Shown here: positions 1 to 6,223 of the stretch, piece by piece
How positions within the stretch are numbered: the stretch's first letter is position 1
How the letters are laid out: each line of letters opens with the position of its first letter
Assembly (NCBI GenBank): GCA_030626845.1
Contig: DAOUTG010000016.1
Location: forward strand, 1 to 37,230
Direction of reading: 5' to 3'
Source: Methylococcaceae bacterium
Lineage (GTDB): Bacteria; Pseudomonadota; Gammaproteobacteria; Methylococcales; Methylomonadaceae
DNA: 37,230 nt
Made by a program: the position numbers and the translations under genes
Notes under the pieces: model-generated
Database searches by the model: none
Told to the model about the DNA's origin: nothing
Seen by the model: the letters and a program-made list of their open reading frames with translations, nothing else

Positions 1-264
1 CCCACGGACGTGGGGAAGACGAGTCGTCCGAATGCGTTACTTTCAGTACCCCAGAAACACCCCCACGGACGTGGGGAAGACACTACGAGGGTGTTGATTA
101 TGACTCCACTAAAAGAAACACCCCCACGGACGTGGGGAAGACAATGCAACTAGTTCGCCCAGTGAGGGTGGAACAGAAACACCCCCACGGACGTGGGGAA
201 GACGTGATGATAGTGGTAGTAATGAGAATGATATTAGAAACACCCCCACGGACGTGGGGAAGAC
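1..264 (-). CRISPR. Type I-E CRISPR array, leader-proximal end, five repeats
   Basis: Five copies of a 28-nt repeat occur at 1-20 (cut by the window edge), 54-81, 115-142, 176-203 and 237-264, separated by four unrelated 33-nt spacers; the period is exactly 61 nt. All visible copies are identical. Read on the minus strand the repeat contains the hairpin CCCCAC-GTCC-GTGGGG followed by GTGTTTC, which has the layout of E. coli I-E repeats (hairpin, then about 8 nt that become the crRNA 5' handle). Transcription should therefore run leftward, in the same direction as the cas genes, with the newest spacer at 204-236. The array continues beyond position 1, so its total size is unknown. None of the four spacers was noticed elsewhere in the window. 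Confidence 0.98.
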
Positions 265-287
265 ACTTTAATGAATCAATGACTTAG
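265..287 (-). promoter_or_regulatory. Very short CRISPR leader with an IHF consensus site
   Basis: Only 23 bp separate the cas2 stop codon from the first repeat. Within them, positions 274-286 read AATCAATGACTTA on the plus strand, a full match to the IHF consensus WATCAANNNNTTR. In E. coli type I-E, IHF bends the leader to guide Cas1-Cas2 integration at the first repeat, so a site 10 bp from the repeat edge is where one would be expected. No obvious separate promoter for the array is visible in these 23 bp; it may lie inside cas2, or the array may be read through from the cas operon (inference). Confidence 0.7.
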
Positions 288-575
288 CTAAATTGCTAAG
301 ACTTTTTCAACAACTAATTGTAACCCCGATAGCTCTATTAAGTCACGCCTTGTATCACCTAATCCTAAGATTTCATAACCCGGAGCTTTTGATATTTTTC
401 TAAAAATCATTAATCCACTTTCAGGCGGACAATATTGAAATAAATACTCTATCACTTTTCTTGCCGTATTATCTTTAAGTCCTGATATAAAAATATTAGG
501 CCGAGGTTCAACAAACCATAGTTTCATTCGTCCTCTGACCGCAGGCGGCAGATCATTTGCAATAACAATTAACAT
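288..575 (-). CDS. cas2: CRISPR-associated endoribonuclease-fold protein Cas2, type I-E
   Basis: A 95-residue protein with the type I-E Cas2 pattern: it opens MLIVIANDLPPAVRGRM, followed by a WFVEPRPNIFISG core and a C-terminal beta segment ending LQLVVEKVLAI. In the I-E family Cas2 forms the central dimer of the (Cas1)4-Cas2 integrase that captures prespacers; it is structural there and its nuclease activity is dispensable. The length matches E. coli YgbF (about 94 residues). Its ATG overlaps the cas1 stop by one base (TAATG), implying translational coupling and the fixed Cas1:Cas2 production expected for a complex. The gene ends 23 bp from the array, so its 3' end probably doubles as leader DNA. 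Confidence 0.97.
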   Translation of the reverse strand: MLIVIANDLPPAVRGRMKLWFVEPRPNIFISGLKDNTARKVIEYLFQYCPPESGLMIFRKISKAPGYEILGLGDTRRDLIELSGLQLVVEKVLAI

Positions 576-1441
576 TATCTAACTCCAACTAACATTTCTT
601 CTATATCTTTGCTTATATTCACTAATAAATCCGTCTCAATGGCACGTTTACGAAACTCATTGGCGACCCGATGCCTATTATAATCCCCCGCCATGTCTAA
701 TGTGAGTGAAAATGCTAAATCTATACACAAGGTTTCTTTATATAAATCCGCTAAATCATAAACAAAGGGTAATGGACTCCCAGAATGAATAAAACCTATA
801 TGAGGCGAATAACCTAAACTATGTACGGCAGAACTAATAATGGCATATAAAGCCGCATTACTTGAGGTTAAAACCTGATTGGTTATGCTCCCCATTTCAA
901 ATTTTCCAGGCGTATATTTTCTACCTTTCCAGCCTACGCCATAATCCTTGGCTTTTTGCTCATAACTTTCACGAACTCTAAAACCTTCCATCCCTTGCAT
1001 TTCTTGTACTGTTTTCCCTTTTAAATCAGCGGTTGGAAAACGCCGTGCAAACATCCTTCTAGCCACTTCAACCGATTTTTTCTTATCTGTTGCTAATAAC
1101 ATTTGTTTTTTAAGATTGCGCGTATTTGAGGTTGGTGACTGACCTGCCGCATAAAAAAATAGGCTATCTTCACCGACCCAGCATAAACTGCAATTTGCAA
1201 CCGCCATCACTTTAACCGCTTCGTGAGTAACCGTTGTTCCAGGTCCTAAAAGCAGACAATTAAGGGTTGCAATAGGAAGCCTAACTACATTTCCATCGCA
1301 ATCAATCCACTTTACTGAGCTATCATCAATTTCTAGCCGACCACGCTCTAAGTAGATAAAAGGATATTTATCTTTTATTTGCGGTAATGTGTCGCGTGTG
1401 ACCTTAATAATTAATCGCGTTATATCGGGTTCTTCACTCAT
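575..1441 (-). CDS. cas1: CRISPR-associated integrase Cas1, type I-E
   Basis: A 288-residue protein of the I-E Cas1 branch (E. coli YgbT has 305). The metal-binding catalytic triad is visible: E152 in GMEGFRVRESYE, H219 in IGFIHSG and D229 in PFVYDLADLY, matching E. coli E141, H208 and D221. It should catalyse the staggered transesterification that inserts spacers at the leader end of the array. The ATG at 1441 has a GGA-type ribosome-binding site about 9 nt upstream. Unlike the other cas junctions, the upstream gap to cas5e is about 90 nt and holds a solitary CRISPR-like repeat, so expression of the adaptation genes could be controlled separately from the interference genes. Confidence 0.97.
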   Translation of the reverse strand: MSEEPDITRLIIKVTRDTLPQIKDKYPFIYLERGRLEIDDSSVKWIDCDGNVVRLPIATLNCLLLGPGTTVTHEAVKVMAVANCSLCWVGEDSLFFYAAGQSPTSNTRNLKKQMLLATDKKKSVEVARRMFARRFPTADLKGKTVQEMQGMEGFRVRESYEQKAKDYGVGWKGRKYTPGKFEMGSITNQVLTSSNAALYAIISSAVHSLGYSPHIGFIHSGSPLPFVYDLADLYKETLCIDLAFSLTLDMAGDYNRHRVANEFRKRAIETDLLVNISKDIEEMLVGVR

Positions 1442-1466
1442 TATTATTTTCCATAAAGATTAAATT

Positions 1467-1494
1467 AAAACACCCCCACCTGCGTGGGGAAAAA
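1467..1494 (-). repeat. Solitary CRISPR-like repeat between cas5e and cas1
   Basis: These 28 nt match the array repeat at 22 of 28 positions in the same orientation. The 6-bp stem CCCCAC/GTGGGG and the adjoining GGTGTTT are unchanged. The differences lie in the 4-nt loop and its border (GTCC becomes GCAG) and at the outer ends. No second repeat lies within the 90-nt gap, so this is not a mini-array. On the operon mRNA it would fold into the hairpin Cas6e recognises, placing a potential cut site between the cas5e and cas1 messages (inference). It could instead be a relic of a duplicated array end. Confidence 0.85.
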
Positions 1495-1531
1495 TTTAAA
1501 TTGTTAAAGAGCGATCAACAGCTTTTATTCT

Positions 1532-2245
1532 CTATCGAGCATTAATCACAGTTACCCTACGGTCACGATAAATTTTATGCTCACCAAAACACACGGGGAC
1601 ATCCGTTAAGCTAAAAACCTCATCACCGTCCTGCTCACCGTCTAAAACCCGAAAATCCTCCAATAATTTTTTTTCAGATGCAAGCACTTGCGCGGCAATT
1701 ATCGCATCCTCTTCACTGTCAAAACACTCACGACAAATAAAATCAGTGGGAACACAGGCTTTACGCCCTAAATACAAATCCCAAACGGGATTTTTTAAGG
1801 CTGCTGCAATAATTTCGGCTTTATCTTTAGGAGCTTCTAACACGACAGCAAAATAAGCATCTTGTAGGTAATAGCGATAAGTGAGCTTTGCACCCCCGCC
1901 CACTGCTTTTTTACCTTGAGCTGTTTTGGGTATCAATAGACTTTGCCAAGGGTCTTTGTCATCATAACCTGAACCGACCATGTGAAAATCACGCAATAAC
2001 GGTTCGCGGTCAATCTTTTCACCTGTTTTTTTAGTGCGATTATAAGCAATAACCGTTTGTGAAAGCGTTGAAAATTCTGCTAATAATTTTTTTTGCTCAC
2101 CGCCTGCCCCTAATGCACAACACACCAAGCCCATTACTCCCGATTTAGTCGGAAAATTAAGCGTATCACGACGACCGAATTTCGAATCATGCCCCCACGA
2201 TTGCAAGGGGGCTTCTAACCACAGTAATAGATAACGTGAACTCAT
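1532..2245 (-). CDS. cas5e: Cascade subunit Cas5e (CasD)
   Basis: A 237-residue protein (E. coli CasD 224) with the family's opening: LLLWLEAPLQSWGHDSKFGRRDT, then KSGVMGLVCCALG, both typical of Cas5e. A basic ending, FGEHKIYRDRRVTVINAR, closes it. Cas5e binds the 5' handle of the crRNA and contacts Cse1 at the PAM-recognition end of Cascade. The start follows the cas7 stop by 2 nt (TAA-CC-ATG), so the two are very likely translated together. A 90-nt non-coding gap, with the solitary repeat, separates it from cas1 downstream. Confidence 0.95.
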   Translation of the reverse strand: MSSRYLLLWLEAPLQSWGHDSKFGRRDTLNFPTKSGVMGLVCCALGAGGEQKKLLAEFSTLSQTVIAYNRTKKTGEKIDREPLLRDFHMVGSGYDDKDPWQSLLIPKTAQGKKAVGGGAKLTYRYYLQDAYFAVVLEAPKDKAEIIAAALKNPVWDLYLGRKACVPTDFICRECFDSEEDAIIAAQVLASEKKLLEDFRVLDGEQDGDEVFSLTDVPVCFGEHKIYRDRRVTVINAR

Positions 2246-2247
2246 GG

Positions 2248-3456
2248 TTATTCCTCAGCATGGCTTTTTAAATCTGAAATTAAAGCATCAATATTATAGG
2301 TTTCATCTTCGCCAAAGGTATAATCGTTCAATTTACCAAATAATGAACCTGCTAATTTTTCTTTTTTAGCTAGATAGTTATTAAGTATTTCAATGCTAGG
2401 TTGTAAATAGCCCGTGCCTTGTTTTGCCTTAACCGCTTGTTCAAACGGCACTTGTAAACGTTGCCCTTTGCGAACATAAACTTTCGCATATTCCCACGGA
2501 GAAGCCGCTGATTGCGTGGTTTGTCTCGCACTAGGTACGGCAATAAATAAGGCTTTAGTAAAGGCTTCAACCGCATCGGCTAAATTTTCACCTGCTAATG
2601 AATCATATAACTGCCCTAAATTTAAACTAATATAACGATAATAGGTTGCCGAATTAAATTCCAAACTGCCCATGTGTGCAGAACCTGTTGCCCCTTCTTC
2701 TGGATTGTCTTCAAGCGCGGTAAAAAATTCAACTTCTGAGGTGGATTTATGGGTTGAAATCGCATGAGAAAAAGAACTCGCCGCTTCTATATTCATTGTA
2801 GGCGCATTGGCAACCATGCGCCCAAATAATGCAATATCTAACCCATCATGAAATCCATTAAATTCATTTAATAAAGCCGTAATGCTTTTAAGTTGCTCAA
2901 ATTTCTTTTTTTCGTTTTGAAGCGATAGCGTTAATTCCTTATCTTTTTCTTTCTTGGCGGTTTTTAAATCCTCTGAAAGGACTTTTATTTTGTCATCCAA
3001 TTCAATTAAAGAAAAATTAAAAGGACTCATCGCTTCTGCAATTCTACCTGCATCGGAATGACTTAAAAAAAGTAAAGTAGAGGCTTTGTATTCTTCGGTT
3101 TTTTTATCATTTGAGGATTTATCATCCAAAATTTTAGAAACATGCTCACTTAATATTTTAATATTCTCGTTTAACTCATCGGTTAGCTCTACATTATTTG
3201 CAGTTAGTTTTTGATGACAGGCTTCAACTATTAATTTTGTAATACGCTTAGTGCGAATACCTAGATTAATCCCTAAGTCTTGCAATGCCAAACGCACTTG
3301 CCGCTTCCAACATTGTGAACTGACTCTTGCACGTTCTACACCACCAACGATAGCAGATTTTGGACTGCCAACATCATCACGATTTAAACAACTCACTGGA
3401 AACGATTGTAAAATATGAAATTCGATGATTGTATTTTGAAATGGATTGGTCTTCAT
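2248..3456 (-). CDS. cas7e: Cascade backbone subunit Cas7e (CasC/Cse4)
   Basis: A 402-residue protein recognisable from FPVSCLNRDDVGSPKSA near residues 19-35, GGVERARVSSQCWKR at 38-52, ISTHKSTSEVEFFTA around 233-247 and GSAHMGSLEFNSATYYRY, all characteristic of Cas7e. Six copies form the helical backbone that wraps the crRNA spacer in E. coli. It is about 40 residues longer than E. coli CasC (363); the extra length seems to lie in a charged helical stretch around residues 150-195 with many Lys and Glu, which looks like a coiled coil. An AGGA ribosome-binding site precedes the ATG. The 43-nt gap from cas6e contains an AT hexanucleotide repeat. Confidence 0.95.
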   Translation of the reverse strand: MKTNPFQNTIIEFHILQSFPVSCLNRDDVGSPKSAIVGGVERARVSSQCWKRQVRLALQDLGINLGIRTKRITKLIVEACHQKLTANNVELTDELNENIKILSEHVSKILDDKSSNDKKTEEYKASTLLFLSHSDAGRIAEAMSPFNFSLIELDDKIKVLSEDLKTAKKEKDKELTLSLQNEKKKFEQLKSITALLNEFNGFHDGLDIALFGRMVANAPTMNIEAASSFSHAISTHKSTSEVEFFTALEDNPEEGATGSAHMGSLEFNSATYYRYISLNLGQLYDSLAGENLADAVEAFTKALFIAVPSARQTTQSAASPWEYAKVYVRKGQRLQVPFEQAVKAKQGTGYLQPSIEILNNYLAKKEKLAGSLFGKLNDYTFGEDETYNIDALISDLKSHAEE

Positions 3457-3467
3457 TTGTTTTTCCT

Positions 3468-3485
3468 AAATATAAATATAAATAT
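3468..3485. repeat. Three tandem copies of AAATAT upstream of cas7e
   Basis: Three perfect hexamers lie between the cas6e stop and the cas7e ribosome-binding site. The tract does not alter spacing between the ribosome-binding site and the ATG. Copy-number change here could still affect an AT-rich internal promoter or mRNA stability, but this is speculative. Confidence 0.6.
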
Positions 3486-3499
3486 AAAAATTACAAGGG

Positions 3500-4111
3500 T
3501 TATAAAGGCACGATTTGCAATAATCCACAACCAAAAGCTCGTCCACGTCCGATGCCTTGTTGAAAACTCTGTATAAATTTTTCTTTGTTGGTTACTTCTA
3601 GTATGCCCATCACCGTTGCATAACCTTGGGTAACTTGATGTCCTTTTTTATCAAAAGATTTAACGTGATTATTGGTGACTTCGATATTTTGCGAGTTGAC
3701 GCTAAAACCCCAGCTTGTTTCTGATTTTTCAACAAACCATTCTGCAATGGCTTCGCGCCCTTTTATGGGAACAATTTTTCGACTTTTATTGTTACGTTGG
3801 CAAGGGTTTATAACGACTTCAAACCGATATTGTTTATAATCTAGAAAATTAGGGGCAATTTTTTTGCTGGAGAGTTCGCCTTGTTCTGGCACAATCGGAT
3901 TACGATTTGCAAGAATTAAGATTTTACGATGGTTTTCATCACCCCCTTTATCGGCATATAAAAGACCGTTTGATGTCCCTGTTTGTTTTTGTTCTGGCGT
4001 TCTAATATCTTCAAATAAATTATAAACTACGCGATGTAAAGAATATTCATCGGTGATTTTCAAAATTTTCACATCACGGCGGTTAAGATGTAATGCACTG
4101 GCTATCATCAT
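3500..4111 (-). CDS. cas6e: CRISPR RNA endoribonuclease Cas6e (CasE/Cse3)
   Basis: Read from ATG at 4111 the protein has 203 residues (E. coli CasE 199). This start overlaps the cse2 stop as ATGA and has AAGGAGA about 8 nt upstream; a longer open frame to 4156 is disfavoured. H26 in EYSLHRVVYNLF aligns with the catalytic histidine near the N terminus of Cas6e. The C-terminal FQQGIGRGRAFGCGLLQIVPL-like segment (residues about 183-203) matches the family's glycine-rich loop and ending. Cas6e cuts pre-crRNA at the base of the repeat hairpin and stays on the 3' end of the crRNA in Cascade. Its place between cse2 and cas7 differs from the E. coli order, where it follows cas5. Confidence 0.95.
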   Translation of the reverse strand: MMIASALHLNRRDVKILKITDEYSLHRVVYNLFEDIRTPEQKQTGTSNGLLYADKGGDENHRKILILANRNPIVPEQGELSSKKIAPNFLDYKQYRFEVVINPCQRNNKSRKIVPIKGREAIAEWFVEKSETSWGFSVNSQNIEVTNNHVKSFDKKGHQVTQGYATVMGILEVTNKEKFIQSFQQGIGRGRAFGCGLLQIVPL

Positions 4112-4626
4112 GTTTGTTCTCCTTTTCCTTGGTAGCAATAAAAATCTTGCGCCCATTGTGATTTAATTTTTTGGTGATTGTTGTTAAACCAGCGTAAATC
4201 ATTTAATAATTGTGCAAAGTCTAAAGGGGCAGTAACTTTGTTATTTATCAAACTAAATAGGGGACGTAAAACCCGACAAGCCTCTTCAACTGAGTCACAG
4301 GCTAATAAACGTCGTAGCTTGGCTTTAGCTTGGTCACTTTCTTTGCCGTCATCATAACAACGTGCAATCGCTTGACCTATTTTTAATGAGCCATTGTGTT
4401 CTATTTTTGCTTTTGACATAGCGGCGGCAATGGTTGCAAAGGGTAGGCGTTCCCACGGTTTATCTAAATCAATATTAAACCCCACGAGAATATCCCAACT
4501 TTGATATTCTGTTTTTGAATTGTCTGCACGGCGTAAAGCGGCTGCACTACCATTATTTTTTAAACATTCAATAATAAATTGTGTAAATGCGAGTTCGCGA
4601 CTGGTTTTTTTAAGGAGTTCACTCAT
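4108..4626 (-). CDS. cse2: Cascade small subunit Cse2 (CasB, Cas11)
   Basis: A 172-residue, mostly helical protein (E. coli CasB 160). Recognition rests on size and position between cse1 and cas6e plus family-like pieces: FIECLKNNGSAAALRRADN, PWERLPFATIAAAMS and a C-terminal RRLLACDSVEEACRVLRPL. In Cascade, Cse2 forms a dimer that stabilises the R-loop along the displaced strand. It overlaps cse1 by ATGA at its start and cas6e by ATGA at its end, so three consecutive genes are translationally coupled. Confidence 0.92.
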   Translation of the reverse strand: MSELLKKTSRELAFTQFIIECLKNNGSAAALRRADNSKTEYQSWDILVGFNIDLDKPWERLPFATIAAAMSKAKIEHNGSLKIGQAIARCYDDGKESDQAKAKLRRLLACDSVEEACRVLRPLFSLINNKVTAPLDFAQLLNDLRWFNNNHQKIKSQWAQDFYCYQGKGEQT

Positions 4627-6128
4627 GTTTTAGCCTCTTTAGATTGCATAGTATTTTTCAAATATTTACTTAAATTAGGACGGTTTTTTGCCCATGCGTC
4701 AATTTGTCTCGCTGTTTCTTTTGGGCAATAGTGTTCATAAGCCTGATTAATATAAAGGACATATATTTTGCGTAATTGATTAGTTTTTTTAATATCTCCA
4801 CAGGCATCAAGTAAATTTTGAAATTGTCTTTCAGCTAACTGCCAAAATAAGTTACTGGCTAATGCGGCTTGATTTTTTCCTTCTGAATTTTGAGATTTAA
4901 AGTAATTTAAAGTCGAGCTATAAACTATTTTTGCTAATTTATCGAGTTCTGCCATTTCTAATTTAAGTTGAGCATACCAAGTTTCTCCTAAATCATCAGA
5001 CGGCATTAAAACAGTGGATTCAACAAAGTCATCAGAGCCTGAACAGTATTGTTCCCCTGCATTACTACTTACACGCAAGCCCCCTGACCAAAGTCCCAAT
5101 GTAATATTTTGATTACGGGCGCGTAAAAAATTTAAACTCAGATAAGAACAATTAAATCCGCCACTATTGGCTTCCATAAAACCTAATAACGCGGTTAAAA
5201 ATCGCCACGGTTTACGTTCAGGGTCAACCCATATTATTTTGGCATCTTTTTTATCAAAATTAACGGCAACACTGGGGTCAACAATACCTGATTTATAATC
5301 AAGATGGGCAATGCCTTCTGAATAATGCAGACCTTTATCACTTAAAAGACAAAAACGAGAAACAGGAATTAATCGCCCCATTAAACTTTGCTTGAGTTGC
5401 TGTGCTTGAGGACAGTCTTCACCTTCTGGCATCGCTTCCCACGGTGGTGTACCTATTCCTTGTGGGTAAATCGTTAAATCTTTAATTTGTTCTTGGGTGA
5501 AAAGATTAAGCCAAAGTGTTTGTTGTAAGGTTTCAGTTAATAAAAAGCTATGTAAAAAGCCCATAAAACCAAGTGAAGTCCCTGATTTTCCTGTTGTTGG
5601 TTTGCCATTAGGTTTTGTTTTGCCTTTATAACCTACTGATAAAACCACGGTGTTGTCGGTTTTTTTACCTGATAAAGCAAAGCCCATTAAGGTGAGAATT
5701 AATAAGGCTTTATCGGCATCATTTAATATTTTTTCAAGCTGAATAGCATTGAAAATAGTGGTATTACCTGTGGCTATTTCAGGTAATACTGCACCGATAG
5801 TTTGTTCTTTAGCGACTGAAATAGCAGGCATTTGTAAAAAAGGTTTTTCGCCGTATAAATAAAATCGGTCATGCCATTTTTCTAAGTAATTTAAGCATTC
5901 ATCGGCTAATCCTTCCGCTTCTAACGCCTCCCAGTCTTCTGCATCTTCTGGAGTACAAGCTGCTTGAGCAATAGCAAGTAATAGCTTTGTTATCGCTATT
6001 TTTTGAATAGGATTACCCCCTAATGTTTTATAACTGGCTTCTGTGAAAACCTGCTTTAAACTCACTTTGCCACTATTGACAATAGGAATCCAAGGTTCAT
6101 CAATTAAGTTAAATTTGTTTTCTTTCAT
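4623..6128 (-). CDS. cse1: Cascade large subunit Cse1 (CasA, Cas8e)
   Basis: Read from ATG at 6128 the protein has 501 residues (E. coli CasA 502) and begins MKENKFNLIDEPWIPIV, the typical Cse1 opening. AGGA lies 9 nt upstream; a further 12 codons are open upstream but have no better start. Other family-like stretches are FLYGEKPFLQMPAI near residue 95 and the WVDPERKPWRFLTALL region. Cse1 recognises the PAM, seeds target unwinding and recruits Cas3. A 95-nt gap separates it from cas3 and the stop overlaps cse2. The gap contains a CCACCCTACA motif that recurs at the sdhB terminator. Confidence 0.95.
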   Translation of the reverse strand: MKENKFNLIDEPWIPIVNSGKVSLKQVFTEASYKTLGGNPIQKIAITKLLLAIAQAACTPEDAEDWEALEAEGLADECLNYLEKWHDRFYLYGEKPFLQMPAISVAKEQTIGAVLPEIATGNTTIFNAIQLEKILNDADKALLILTLMGFALSGKKTDNTVVLSVGYKGKTKPNGKPTTGKSGTSLGFMGFLHSFLLTETLQQTLWLNLFTQEQIKDLTIYPQGIGTPPWEAMPEGEDCPQAQQLKQSLMGRLIPVSRFCLLSDKGLHYSEGIAHLDYKSGIVDPSVAVNFDKKDAKIIWVDPERKPWRFLTALLGFMEANSGGFNCSYLSLNFLRARNQNITLGLWSGGLRVSSNAGEQYCSGSDDFVESTVLMPSDDLGETWYAQLKLEMAELDKLAKIVYSSTLNYFKSQNSEGKNQAALASNLFWQLAERQFQNLLDACGDIKKTNQLRKIYVLYINQAYEHYCPKETARQIDAWAKNRPNLSKYLKNTMQSKEAKT

Positions 6129-6223
6129 TAAATTATCCTGTACGTTAAGCACTCTCACGGCCATGAGGAAGAGATAGAAAAATCGGGTAAATTACTTCCA
6201 TGAATCCACCCTACACCATTCAA

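Noticed and set aside
2191-2212. GCCCCC...GGGGGC hairpin inside cas5e that resembles the CRISPR repeat
   Set aside because: The stem and 10-nt loop differ from the repeat hairpin, and the bases encode the conserved Cas5e motif APLQSWGHD, which explains them.
4112-4156. N-terminal extension of cas6e starting MGARFLLL
   Set aside because: It lies inside the cse2 reading frame, lacks a ribosome-binding site and adds residues absent from the Cas6e family; the ATGA-coupled start at 4111 fits better.
6145-6201. An 18-codon minus-strand frame (MEVIYPIFLSLPHGRESA) in the cas3-cse1 gap
   Set aside because: No clear ribosome-binding site, very short, and part of the region resembles a dispersed repeat; not enough to call a gene.
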